Source: Pachypanchax playfairii
Lineage: Eukaryota > Chordata > Actinopteri > Cyprinodontiformes > Aplocheilidae
DNA length: 64,000 bases
Reading direction: 5' to 3'
Assembly: GCA_006937955.1 (NCBI GenBank)
Contig: SSNP01000019.1
Span: 5,228,756 to 5,292,755 of the forward strand
Below, piece by piece: positions 11,295 through 22,740 of this stretch. Each line of letters starts with the position of its first letter. The stretch's first letter is position 1. A model generated the notes under the pieces. That model saw nothing but the letters and a program-made list of their open reading frames with translations, was not told the origin of the DNA and did not search any database. Both the position numbers and the translations under genes were made by a program.

Positions 11295-12404
11295 TTAAAG
11301 ACTCTGTCATCTTTTGAGCTATTTTAAAGCATCTCAGTGGTCCTTAAATTATGATAATAGGTGTTTTTGCCCAAAATTACAAAATATGTGCCATTTTCTA
11401 GGAAGTAGTTTCTGCACAACGGCAGCAGCTGCGGAGGATCCCCCCCACCCATCCCTATTTCTAAAACCTCCCTGTTTATGCTAGCGCTATCACTAGCTTA
11501 CAGGTAGTGGAGCAGGAGCATGTGGCCCACCCATTGTCTTTTCTATGTAACTAATGCCCCTTTTCCACCGACAAATCAGCACGGCGCGCTTGAGAGCGGT
11601 ACAGTACAGCGCGGATCAACTCACTTGAGGCGGTGGAAACATAAAGCGGACGTAAGTGGGGATATGGGCGTGCCCATCTGGCTATGAAAAGTGGCGCGCA
11701 AAAGTCTTTGTCCGCGACATCACAAGGTGTGAAACAACAACATCAATGGCGGATATACGTGTGTTTTTGTACTTTGCGCTCGGTCTGTGGTTCATTTTGG
11801 TTGGTTTGATTTTTGGTTCTTGTGGAGGAAGTCGCCATTGTCCAAAGTCAATTGTATTTTAGAATAAAATATCTGTATGGTTGCTGGGAGTTTTTTTTTT
11901 TTAAAGCCTTTTGCGGGAGCGCTTCTATATCACACCATGTGAACACCACACTCAGCCGGGCCAATCAGGGGCTACCACTACGTACTGTAGGTAGTCGTAT
12001 CACTGGTAGCAGTTTCCTGGACCAGTCAGTAGACAGGTGGGCGTGTGGGCCCGCTTTGGGCCGCTTCGGACCACCGAGGAGGTGGTCTGAAAAAAGAGGC
12101 CGGGTTGGCGCAGAATGACGCGGTTAAGACCCGAGAAAGGCGGTGGAAAAGGGTCCGCAGGGGGCTAAAGTGAACCGAGCCGCACCGTGTTCTGTCGGTG
12201 GAAAAGCAGCATAACTCAATCTCTTTTAGACACATTTTTGTGTCTGCAACTGATTCACAGCGATTTGAATGCAGAATTACTCTGAAGTGCAATTTTGAAC
12301 TTAATTTTCTTAAGATATGTCCTTTAGCATCAGAAAAATGCCACATGTTACTCAGGAACATGTTAACAACATGAAAAACAGTTTTCCTCAGAGTTGGCCT
12401 TTAA
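11295..12404. mobile_element. K2 TTAA-flanked MITE, copy 1, interrupted by Harbinger-like element
   Basis: Starts TTAAAGACTCTGTCATC at 11295 and ends ...GGCCTTTAA at 12404. Without the 657-bp nested insert it is about 450 bp. It shares with copy 2 the segments CATCTTTTGAGCT, CCCACCCA-TG--TTTTCTATGT and AAGATATGTCCT-TAGCATCAG. It contains the empty TTAA site (12363-12366) that is filled in copy 2. Confidence 0.8.
11555..12211. mobile_element. PIF/Harbinger-like MITE with TAA duplication
   Basis: The terminal inverted repeats are TGCCCCTTTTCCACCGACA at 11555 and, read from the other end, TGCTGCTTTTCCACCGACA. They are flanked by TAA (11552-11554 and 12212-12214). The homologous K2 copy at 27424 lacks the insert and reads straight through (CTATGTCACAAATCC), which confirms the borders. 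A 3-bp TAA duplication is typical of PIF/Harbinger. It is GC-rich inside and has no transposase frame. Confidence 0.82.
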
Positions 12405-13055
12405 ATACTACACATTTCCAAATCTTGTGTATAATATTGATCTTCATCACTTTTTGTTACTAGTTAGGCACACAGTGTATATTTGTTTTACTCCTCTCTG
12501 TAACTAAATGTTTCCACCAGTGTTTATGAGTCAGGTGCTTTGGTTTTCATCACAACTGATTGTGCACATGGGCAGTTTTTATTTTGTTAGGAAGGTTTTT
12601 TCTTCTTCTTTTGGCTTACTGAGAAACGCTCGTCTGAGTTTTTCAGCTCCAGGGATTAAAAGTCATGGCAGGCACAGAAAGTATCCACACACAAGCAGAC
12701 ACACACATGTCCACATGCTTTCACTGGCACTCAGACACTGATAGACATGTGCATCCTGTCATATGGGTTAATCTGGTTTTGAGACTAAATTAAATTCACA
12801 AGGCGCATTATGGCTCAATTTAGGCAAATTATTATTCCATCAGTCAGCCACTGTGACAGATTGAGAGCATCAACTCAAATAAAGGCAAAAAAAAAAAATT
12901 AGATCAAGAGGAACAAGAACAGAAAACTAAGAATGAGTTTATATTATCTGTTTTTTTTTCCCCTTGATTTCCTAAAATTGGTCAAATTAGGTTTTCTGAG
13001 ATTTCCATCTCTGCTCTTTCAGTAGTCAGCCATCTTGTAGTGAACGTACAGACTA
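12405..13055 (+). other. DOCK2 intron, nothing recognised
   Basis: AT-rich intron with short A and T runs. No gene or repeat identified. Confidence 0.45.
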
Positions 13056-13348
13056 GTCAGTCATTATCTGTACCTGCTTGCTCCTGTTCAGGGTTGCTCG
13101 TGTCTATCTCCAGCAGTCATTAGGAAAGAGGCGGGGTCACACCTGAGTCACACGGCCACATAGACGGACAACCATTTACACACCTAGGGTCAATTTAGAG
13201 TTGCCAATTAACACATCATGCATGTTTGTAGTCTGTGGGAGGAAGCTGAAGTCCCCAGAAACAAAACCACACATGCACAGAGAGAACATGCAACCTCCAT
13301 GCCTTGCACTTCTGGCTGCAGGGTAAAAGTGCTACCAACTGTGCAGAT
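13056..13348. repeat. Interspersed repeat, fish LINE-tail-like family, copy 1
   Basis: Contains the widely dispersed teleost segments GGGTCAATTTAGAGT, CATGCATGTTTGTAGTCTG and TGTGGGAGGAAGC, followed by AGAGAGAACATGCAACCTCC. I recognise this as a common fish repeat, but I am not sure of its class. A second, shorter copy lies at 43425-43602. Confidence 0.65.
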
Positions 13349-16300
13349 CTATACAGAATAGTGTCAAAAAAGTGTATATAATGTAGGAGAAACAATTACA
13401 GAACAATAATAAAAGAATATTACAGAAAACATATGACAGAAAATAGAAAGTTGCACACCTGTTATCTACATTCTTATTTAGGGGAGGGCAAAATGGTAAA
13501 AGTTGCTTTTTTTAATTTACTGTCCAGTGTCTTTTTCTTTTAATAACATGAAAATCCTAAAGATAATGAGATTAAGAAGCAAAAAGCTTCTATGTATCTG
13601 AGTATCTATCTGAAGTCTAAAGGAACATTATATCTGTTCCATCAGATAAACTGCACATATCTTATTTAGCCACATATAATATGTTGTTGGATCAGGTTTT
13701 ATCATTGAATTGTTGTAAAACATTAAATTCTTACTGTGAGTAAAAATCCTGATATTTACTTGCGGTTTTCTCAAACTTTAACCGAAGCAATGCAAGACTT
13801 GGTTCTTTTACAAAGTTTAGATGAAAAATCTTCTTAAATACTACGCACGTTGTTCCAACACGTTAAAAGGCCAAATAATATCTCTGAAAGATTTAATTTT
13901 CTCTGAACAATTTTATAGACTATCCTCTTTTATTTGCCACATTTTAATCACAATTTAAAACCATTGTTTCACTCGCTCCTATTTTATTACTGGTTTCTTA
14001 ATATTTTATCAGTTATTTTAAATGGACACAATCTCATTAATTGCATAGCATTTGTGCTCTGTTACACATCAGTATTTCTAACACCCCAGCATGTGTACAG
14101 TACTTCCTAATATGATTACTTAACAGAGGAATGGCAGTACTTGATGAATATGGATGAGAAATGTACATTACAGTTATTTTGGTCACACTTTAATCAGTGC
14201 TGAGTGATCAGTCGTCACTAAGTTCTCAACCAATCAGCATTATTGACATGTTACTGTGGACTGCTGCTACGTTAATGCTGAATGTAGTTTTAACACTTAT
14301 GGCTTCTATCTAAGAGGAGTTTAAATAACAAACCGCAGGAGCTGGTGATAAAAGAACAAACAAGAACGTATTTACTCTTTGTGATCAGGTTGTGATGCGT
14401 TTTATGTAAAAGGGTTTGGCTATAGCATGCAGCTTATGGGATTTGTAATTATTATGATGTATTTCTAGCTCCAGCCCAACTCAGTGCAGTAGCTTGAGCT
14501 GTAATTTCAAAACTGTCAGCTTTACTGCCGCCCTCGGTGTGCGAGCATACGTGTGTGTAACAGGTTGCTTTGTGGTCACTGAGCTCCCATGTGCCCCATA
14601 GAGTATCTGTAGTTTCAAAGTACATTGGATGTTTATGTGAATCATAAATTAAACATTGTAGTTATATGACTGTCCCCTCAGGCTGTAGAAAAGTACTTCT
14701 CTTTCCTCGGATACACTTTTTTTTTTTTTTTGGCTGAATTACATTAGACGATTGCTTTTCCGTTCTCTTCCTTTCTCGTTTTCCTCCTTTGACTTCTCGT
14801 CAGATGTTATTTAGTTGTACTACATTGCGTCAGCATTTGTTACAACATGTTGGAGTTCATGTCTTTTCTTTCTGTAATGCTCCCATCAGGAATGGTGGTT
14901 AAATTTGCAGAGAACCAAAAGGTGCAAGTTGCAGTGTGTGTTTAGAAATGTTGGTTTGGGTGTTTGACAGCAGAGGAGCCATCTGCTGCCTGTGATTTTC
15001 AAAGGTTGTTGTTCAGGCTGACCCAGAATAGCTGCACTTATTGTGGAGCTTTGGCTTGATGGCTTTAGAAGGTTAATGAGAGCGAAAGAGGTAGTGGCTG
15101 TCATTCAATCTCTGTAGAGGCTGCAGTTTGGGAGGTTGTGAATAGACAAAACGAGGGATGGATGAGACTAATGGAGTAAAGTGAAAGGAGTTTAATCATT
15201 TTGGGAAATGCCTCTGCCTCACACCCTTCTTCCATTTCATTTATATTCTGATGCCTGTGCCTGTGGGGTGATTTCAGTGGAAACTCAATGCAGACAAGGA
15301 CAGCAGAGGGACATGGTTTGGTTACCAATAATTCATCTGGTACAGATGTGCAGAAAGTGGTAATGTTAAGTAGAGATGGGATCAACATGACGGTGAACTT
15401 GTTTTTTTTTTTTTTTTCTCAGAAGCTGTACAGTTAAACAAATGATGCCATTTACAGCAAAACATACTTACTTGTAGTACTTTAAGCTTTGGGATGCTTG
15501 GTCATTGTGCAGCAGCTATGGTAACAGCTGCAGGGGATGAGCAGGAGATCCTGTAATATAATGTGAACAGAGATTTAAGTGTCTGCCCTATTAGTCAGTC
15601 TGACCACAGACAGAGGAGGATTTAAAGACAAAGATCAGATACAGGCTTAACTAGAGCCTGCAGCTTTGTGACATATTACTATCTGGTTAGAGTACTCCGG
15701 GGATAAATATGCTCATCAGTCAAACCATCGACCTGGTTGGTCTTTCTGCATTCATGTACCATCGGTCCGCTTTGGTTAAATTGATCAAAAAGTTCTAAGA
15801 GCGAGTGACACCAACAAAGTAATTGCTGAGTCCATTGAGGAGTTAGATGGAAGATGGAGCTGAGGAGAAAGGCAGAGATGAGGGATGGCAATTAGTGGAT
15901 GACTCATAGATGGTGACTAAGACAGGTGGAACAGAGAGATTTCACACTGTTCAAAGGAAGAACGAGTAAACAAAACAACAAATAAGTAAGCAATTAACAT
16001 TTTAAGTCTCTTTTTGGTAACTTCATGACATTATAACTGAAGATTATGAAAGAAACATGTGAAAAGTAGCTGTTAAATTCAGGAGAGTTTAACTGTAAAA
16101 TGCTAATTTCTGGGTCTTATTAATGTTATGAGAAAAGCATATGGTTAAATATATTCTATAGTATCCCTGCCACTTTGTATTACCAACATTTTTATAAACA
16201 GTCATTTGCATTTCTCTTCTAATGAGATTGTTATTTTTAAACAGATTTAAGACTTTGTTTCTTGGTTTTACAAATCAGGCTAACCAAGCATGTGCGATCC

Positions 16301-17341
16301 GTCGGGCACAGTCTAAATATAAAAAGGGAAAATGTGCGACTTCAAATTCGAAATGACACTCGAAGATGAAGACGAAAGAAAAGTAGGGGAGGAGGGAGGA
16401 ATTCAAATGAAAAATGGAGGGAGTGTGGATGATAGGAAACGCCCACAGTGACATGAGAGAGACATTTAGTCATCACCGAGCGAAAGTACATTTGGCGTGG
16501 TCCCAGCCCCCTTTCAACTGAGAAGATTTACTTGTCGTTGCGCCTCTGAACCTCCTCATTATCATCTTTTCTATCACTCCATCTTCCCGACTGCAGAGGA
16601 TGACAACCGAAGGAGGGAAGAGACGGCGATGGAGAAACATTGGAGCAAAACTCTGATTTACATGCCTTTTAGAAACTGAGATTGCATCTCATTATTGTGG
16701 TCGGTAGTTTATTGTGTTTGGCTGTCAAATGAAAAAAAAAAAATGGAACAGAGAAGGGATGAGCTGGCTGCTGAGCCATCAAAGCTGCTCAGTGTGTGGC
16801 GACCTGCCAGCACAGCCGTCTGTCTGCTCCGACAAACTTGGTAACCCAAACACACAACCATGTTTTCACACAGGCACAAACAGATTCAAGCGTTTACGCA
16901 TCAAACAGCAGCGAAGCGTCCAATCATACACAAAAAGGACAATTCAGACTTGTGCACACACATACACTGGAATTAATAATCAGCAGCTGGGATTAGGGCT
17001 AAAGAATCCAAATTTTGATTTGAATACAAATCAGTTCTTGAGGCTCTTTTGGTTTGTGCTCTGAATATATTGTTTGTTGTGCGTCAGCACCTGTGTGTAT
17101 ATAATTACATCCTAATCTCTGCAGATCTACTCACAGCTTAAAAAAACACACTTATACATTTTGAGGAAAGCAAGAAAAGGTTAAAATTCTTTCCAGTGTC
17201 TGCTGCCAGATCTTGATTTTCATTTATCTGTCAGTGCCTGTTGGCAAAGCTTTCTTCCACAGCATGGCTGAATTGATTTATTGCAATGCCGCACCACTGG
17301 CAGTGACCTACAACATGTAACTAAATCACAGAGGATCACAG

Positions 17342-17343
<2 letters not shown>
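13349..17343 (+). other. DOCK2 intron, nothing recognised
   Basis: Four kilobases of AT-rich intron with T-runs (about 14717-14732 and 15401-15417). No exon, RNA gene or clear transposon seen. A purine-rich stretch lies at about 16370-16440. Confidence 0.4.

Positions 17344-17394
<51 letters not shown>
17344..17394. repeat. (TG)n microsatellite
   Basis: About 50 bp of TG dinucleotides. It abuts the GGGGACC-rich repeat, which ends in a second TG tract. Confidence 0.95.
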
Positions 17395-17712
17395 GGTTTG
17401 TATTTCTGACCTCCTGGGGACCCGTTTCCTGACTTTTACTATCTTTCTGGGGTCCGAGGGTTCTTGTGGGGACCGAAGCCTGGTCCCCATGAGGGGGACT
17501 CCCCTTTTTAGAGTTAGGGGTTAGGTTTATAGGTATGGTGTGAATAGAGTTTTAGTTAGTCTTAGGGTTAGTTATAGATCAGTAATGGTTAAGGTTAGGA
17601 AAAGGGTTTGGGTTAGGTATAAATCTAGTTACTAAAATCAATGGAAGTCAATGGACGGTCCCCATAAGGATACCAAAACACACTTGTGTGTGTGTGTGTG
17701 TGTGTGTGTGTG
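17395..17712. repeat. GGGGACC / GGGTTAG-rich dispersed repeat with terminal (TG)n
   Basis: Contains several forms of GGGGACC and GGTCCCC (CTGGGGACCCG, GTGGGGACCG, TGGTCCCCATGAGG, CGGTCCCCATAAGG) around a middle rich in GTTAGGG-type words. It ends in a TG tract at 17685-17712. The arrangement, with TG tracts on both sides, is a familiar teleost repeat. Confidence 0.65.
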
Positions 17713-17999
17713 AGTTCACCCATTTGTGAAAAAGCTAATGTTAATTTTAGTCAGAGTTAAAATGTAAAAATGTGTTTTCCAAGCTGATAGTAATTTTAAA
17801 CTGTTTATTAATGTTGGTGATTTTCAGTTGATATGAGTGTGAACATTTCTGAGTGTTTTTGTTGGCCCTGTGATTGACTGACAACCTGTCAGGGATGTTT
17901 TTGGTCAATGACAGTCGCAGACTGCAGCCGCCAGAAATTAGATTTTATATCACGTTGCTTTTTGGTCCCTTTACATGTGTCAGATTATTTAAGAATTTT

Positions 18000-18975
18000 T
18001 TATTTCATTTAAAATTAACATGAGTAAAGACACGCTACTAACCAGTTGTATCACCCTTGGCAACAACAACTGCAATCAAGTACTTGTGAAGACTGACGGT
18101 GAGTTTTTCACAGTAGTTGTAGAATAGTTTTGTTTCAGCCATACTGGAGGACTGAATGTCAAACCACATCTAATCAGGATTAAGTCTGAACTCTGACTAG
18201 CCATCCAGAGGTGGACTTACTGGATCTGCTGTACAACCCATCCAGAGGTGGACTTAGTGGATCTGCTGTACAACCCATCCAGAGGTGGACTTACTGGATC
18301 TGCTGTACAACCCATCCAGAGGTGGACTTAGTGGATCTGCTGTACAACCCATCCAGAGGTGGACTTACTGGATCTGCTGCACAACCCAAGTGCTCCTGAG
18401 CTTGAGCTCACAAACTAATGGCTGAATATTCCCCTTCAGGATTTTCACAGCAGATTTCATGGTTCCATTAATTTTAGGAAGTCATCCCAGACCATCACAC
18501 TACCACCACCGTGTTTAACTGATGGTATGATGTTCTTTTCCTGAGATGCAGACTTTCTTTACTCTTGATATAACTGGATTTTCATCTTCTAAAAAGTTCC
18601 AAATTTGTCTCGTCAGATCACAGAATATTTTCTCAAAGTCTTTCGGATCATCAAGATTTTTTTCGGTAAATGTGAAACAAGCATTTCTCTTCTTTTTGGT
18701 TTTAACCTTAGAACTCTACCATGGATGACATGTTGGTTCCTAGTCTTTCTTTCTCATTGTTGAATTGGGTGGGGGTGGGGGGGGTACTCTTTCATAAAGA
18801 GCCAGATTAGTTTGAATTGTTCTATTTCTTTAATAAATTATATAATCTTTTAAAAAACTACATTTTGTATTTACTCAGTATATTAAAACTTGTTTGCTAA
18901 TCTGAAACATTTGTGACAAAAAAAATGCAAAAACTGAAGAAATCAGAAGGGGGGGGGGATACTTCTTCAGGCAGC
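18000..18975 (-). mobile_element. Degenerate Tc1/mariner-like transposon (transposase relic)
   Basis: Read on the minus strand, 18484-18517 encodes K-H-G-G-G-S-V-M-V-W-D-D-F, the GGGSVMVW box of Tc1-type transposases. Neighbouring segments match the same common teleost family, including the region that reads GGAACTCTACCATGG-like on the plus strand, and the element tail with GGGGGGATACTTCTTC near 18955-18970. The frame is destroyed. An internal 37-bp piece has been tandemly amplified (18202-18386). Confidence 0.75.
18202..18386. repeat. Minisatellite, 5 x 37 bp, alternating variants (74-bp higher-order unit)
   Basis: Units start at 18202, 18239, 18276, 18313 and 18350. Each reads CATCCAGAGGTGGACTTA then CTGG or GTGG, then ATCTGCTGTACAACC. 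The ACTTACTGG and ACTTAGTGG variants alternate strictly (A-B-A-B-A), so the array grew as a 74-bp dimer. The last unit has GCACAACC. It lies within the Tc1-like relic. Confidence 0.95.
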
Positions 18976-19145
18976 ACTGATACATTTTGCCCAGGTCATA
19001 ATCCACAACTCTCCCCACTATCACCCTTCTTAACCTTCATCCAGGCTTTCAAGCAGCATCTCTTTATAGCCTTCATCATTATAAAGCTGCGGCTAGCGGC
19101 TTCTACAAAAAACGGTTTAACTTTATAGGATTAGAAGTCAAACTC
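18828..19145. repeat. Near-identical duplicate, left copy (empty allele side), ends at N 19146
   Basis: Shares 318 bp with 20081-20397; the only clear difference is one G in a G-run. The match starts at CTTTAATAAATTA and stops at the single N at 19146. It carries an uninterrupted TTAA where the other copy is preceded by the end of a mobile element. Confidence 0.9.
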
Positions 19146-19493
19146 NAGGGAGGGAGGGAGCGATCACCGGACCACCAGGAATTGTCCCGGTCCTCCCGAT
19201 TAGCCACTCCGGGCCTGAAACCAGCACCCCGGTATAAAATATCAACACAAAGTGGATAGTGGATATAACATGCCTGTACCTTTGTAGCTCAGTGTCATAA
19301 CGCCCAGACTCGTTCATATTGTAATTTAGCATTTGCATGACTGAAATACTAGATACTATTCAAAGCTGACAGAACAAGGTAATATACGAGTGTCACACAC
19401 TGCTATTATCACTGCTGTAATCAACCTTGGTAAAACGTAATTCTTAGCTGTTTTTAGCTCCATATTTTGCTCACTCACCTCAGACTGGTGCCT

Positions 19494-19665
19494 TAAATCC
19501 TCGTTGGCGGGGCAGCAGTGTCGGTGTACTTTAGCTCTGCCGTGTAAAAGCAACGGGACAGTCTCCCTCTTCAGAACCAGCTTCTTCACAAAGCCTCGTT
19601 CATGCTCCAGCAAGTTGGTGAAGGAATCGCGGGTAAAATGTTGTCTGCAAACTCCGGCATATAAT
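19494..19665 (-). pseudogene. THAP zinc-finger exon fragment (C-terminal half)
   Basis: On the minus strand, after TATTTAG, the frame reads CRKLYAGVCRQHFTRDSFTN then LLEHERGFVKKLVLKRETVP and LLL, and runs to HQSE before GTGAGTGAG, a good donor. V-C-R-Q-H is the second half of the C2CH zinc site and TVPLLL stands in the position of the AVPTIF box. The N-terminal half with the first two cysteines is not found upstream, so the domain is incomplete here. The exon belongs to a mobile element and not to a host gene. Confidence 0.7.
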
Positions 19666-19811
19666 TTTCTACACTAAATATTGGAACTAAAATCTAAGTT
19701 AATAACGCTAACTAAATGCTGTGCTATCAAATCGCTAACCTGAAAATCGAAGACGTTTGCAGTTCTCTCTATTCAAACTCCAGCTCGATACGAGGCGTGT
19801 CTACGGCTGAG

Positions 19812-19824
19812 CCGCTTTTATACT
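19812..19824 (-). promoter_or_regulatory. TATA-box-like site in the THAP element
   Basis: The minus strand reads GAGTATAAAAGCG, with a CRE-like GTGACGTG about 30 bp further upstream. Position and orientation fit a promoter driving the THAP exon at 19665. Function is inferred only. Confidence 0.45.
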
Positions 19825-20080
19825 CGGCAGCGGCAGAGCTGCCACGTCACAAAATCTTAAGAACCTCAGAGCTAATCAGTAAACTGGATTCGAAATTCGA
19901 ATGCAGTACACTGTTTAACCTTAGGAGGGAGCTACACAGACGTTTTTTGGCTTAAAGTTAAGATTTTAACAAATATGCACTAAAATATCAAAATAATGCC
20001 TGGGACATGTAGTTAAGACTACTAGACACCCGTTTAGACAGTTTATCAGCAAAAAAAAGTTGATTTGGGGGTTAGTTGCT

Positions 20081-20397
20081 CTTTAATAAATTATATAATC
20101 TTTTAAAAAACTACATTTTGTATTTACTCAGTATATTAAAACTTGTTTGCTAATCTGAAACATTTGTGACAAAAAAAATGCAAAAACTGAAGAAATCAGA
20201 AGGGGGGGGGATACTTCTTCAGGCAGCACTGATACATTTTGCCCAGGTCATAATCCACAACTCTCCCCACTATCACCCTTCTTAACCTTCATCCAGGCTT
20301 TCAAGCAGCATCTCTTTATAGCCTTCATCATTATAAAGCTGCGGCTAGCGGCTTCTACAAAAAACGGTTTAACTTTATAGGATTAGAAGTCAAACTC
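20081..20397. repeat. Near-identical duplicate, right copy (filled allele side)
   Basis: The counterpart of 18828-19145. It directly follows the TTAA end of the THAP element and continues into unique intron at 20398. Confidence 0.9.
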
Positions 20398-22494
20398 GGC
20401 CAATCTTTGCAAAAGAAATGGAAAACCTCCCAAAAACATTTTATAAGAAACTCAAGCCAAACCAGATGTAAACTTGTGCCGTTCTGTTCTGCAGCTTCTC
20501 ATTTAAACAGATCTATTAAAAGTAAAGTGAAAAAGTAAAAAGTACCTTGAGTTAGGGTGTCGCACCTGCAGAGGCAGTGATAACAGTGGCTGTGTGACTT
20601 CACTAAGAATTTAAATATAACAGTAAACTAAAGATACAGGACCAATATAATGGGACTATAGATCCATATCTTGAGTAGATGTGCTTGGCTTTTCAGTCAG
20701 TCTTAAAATGGATTGAAGACATTGTGAAAACAAAGTAAAAAAAATAATAAAACAACACAATATAAGGAAAATAAAAACAATAGACAAAAAAACAGATGAA
20801 GAAATATCAAAAATGAAAACTTATCAAAACACCCATTTAGCAGAAATGAAAACTTTAATGCTACTCTGCATTGGTTAGTGTAATCAGAAACATTTTTAGA
20901 GTTAAATGTATTTTGCTGAATTATTGTTTAAAAACTGTCAGCTGCAGATTCTGGAGGAGTGTTGTCTTGGCGGCACCGCACTTTATCATATTTGACATAC
21001 TCAGGAGTTCTTGATCTGATTTGTAAGAAAGATGAGCCCTAATAAAATCAAAAGAAACAACACACACTCATAAATCCATCACCGAATGGCAGATAAAAGC
21101 AGATATTATAGAATCTGTAACGTATTTGTTTTTGTGCGTTATAAGATAAGAAGCACTTGCATTCGACTGTGTGTGCTCAGCATACGGTATAGGTTGTACG
21201 TACACTACTGCAGCTTTTTTCTTGCTATTACTTTCGGTAGTCTATAGATGTAGATTTTTATTAGACTTTGCATGAAGGTCAGTCAGAGTTGGATTTATTG
21301 TTGACCATTAAACTGCAGCGGCACATTCATTCATTGTACTGTAGGTTTTAGTGCTGCTCGATTATGCCCAAAATGTTTTATAATTTTTAGATCAATGTTA
21401 ATATTGACTTTTGTTGTCACATTTATTTAAATATTTTTCTCTGAAAAAACAATTTTTTTTTTATTCCTGTGTAAAAATTACACAGCACAGCTTTTTTTTT
21501 TGGTCCGTATTCTTGTAAATATATATTCATTTTAGCATCAGATTGAAATTGGTGATTTTTTTAGGAACTTGAAGTTAGTTGAGGTCTATTAATTTTAAAG
21601 CCTCCCTCACTAATAAAAAGCTGGGGCCTGTATTTTAAAGTGCTAGATATAATAAATGGGCATTCAAAGTCACAAAACTGTCTAAAGAAATGCTCAAAAC
21701 AATCCTTCCAAGTGACGGACTTCAGTTGTAACTTTGTATTCATAAGACCAAAGATTGGGTCAAAATAAATGTTTCACCCCCCCCTCCCTTTTCAGTATTT
21801 TGAACTTGTTGAAACCAAAAAATAAAAACTGAATTTTTTTGTTTCAATATAATAAAAACAGGTGGCAGGGGAATTCTTGAGTATAACCAGTAGTTTATTA
21901 GAACATCCTGCTCTGGAGGATTATTGTTTATTTCATTGCAGTTATGCAGTTATTCTGCTTTAATTCAGTCTGAAATGTGAGTTTTTGGGTTGTGGATTAT
22001 ACAGAATTAAACTCACTGGTAGAATCTATCAAATAAGTCACTATCTAAAAGTTATCTAAAACCAGGAGAGAATTTTCTGACATTGGATATTTATAATATT
22101 TTAATAAGATAATGTTTTTGAACGCAGTGTTTTATTAAAGCCTCTTCCATCCCAAGTCTTTATGGTCATCTCTCAGTGAAACACCGTGATTTTTTATGTT
22201 GTGACTATCACAACAGGGATTCAAGTTTGGTTCAGTCAGAAGCGGATCTAATGGGACTCGGTCCAAATGAGCTTTTAATGGTCTGTGTCTACCTCAGGCT
22301 ACATAGAGGGATGGAGTGGATGACATGGAGGGAGAGAAAGGTCAAGACTGTAAGATTTTGTGGAACACACTTCTTATTTTTCAGATTGTACAAATTTTAT
22401 ATGGACTGGTTAATAAATTGGCTTCAGTCTTATGAACAACATGGGCGTGACTGTGATGTTGGACCTAAAATGCAAGGAAGGTAGTGTCAAACAA
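20398..22494 (+). other. DOCK2 intron, nothing recognised
   Basis: AT-rich intron with A and T runs and a C-run near 21776-21784. No exon or clear transposon recognised. Confidence 0.4.
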
Positions 22495-22740
22495 GCCGAG
22501 CAGCAGTAGCTCAGGAGATGGAGCAGGTCATCTGATAACTGGAGGGTCACTGGTTTAAATCCCCGCTTAGTCCAGAAAAAATTGCTTTGCTGTTGTCTCC
22601 GTAGGCAAGACATTTGACCTGCTTGGTGGTGGTCAGAGGGCCCGATGGTGCCTGTGTCTGACAGCCTTGCCTCTGTCAGTGTGTGTTCCAGGGCAGCTTT
22701 GGTTTTATTATATAGTTCATCACCACCAACAAAAAAAAAC
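22495..22740 (+). mobile_element. tRNA-derived SINE, 5' head and body
   Basis: An RNA polymerase III A-box-like TAGCTCAGGAGATGG (22507-22521) and a B-box-like GGTTTAAATCC (22552-22562) are 30 bp apart, as in a tRNA. They are followed by a body with GGCAAGACATTTGACC and GGTCAGAGGGCCCGATGG. The tail is truncated near an A-rich end. A second fragment, with body and 3' tail, lies at 59035-59220. Confidence 0.82.

Larger units (their letters stand above)
19147..20080 (-). mobile_element. Partial TTAA element (Kolobok-like) with THAP exon fragment
   Basis: This insert lies between the N at 19146 and the second copy of the flanking block. Its right end reads TTAGTTGCTCTTTAA, so on the minus strand the element begins TTAAAGAGCAACTAA. 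Reading inward on the minus strand there is GTGACGTGGC, a TATAAAAG box (about 19814-19821), then a THAP exon fragment. TTAA duplication plus THAP is the Kolobok pattern. The left end is not assembled. Confidence 0.7.

Noticed and set aside
12026..12361. 111-codon minus-strand open frame
   Set aside because: It crosses the right end of the Harbinger-like MITE into K2; a chance frame.
22495..22570. Possible tRNA gene
   Set aside because: The A and B boxes belong to a SINE head; the body continues into a SINE and the cloverleaf is degraded.
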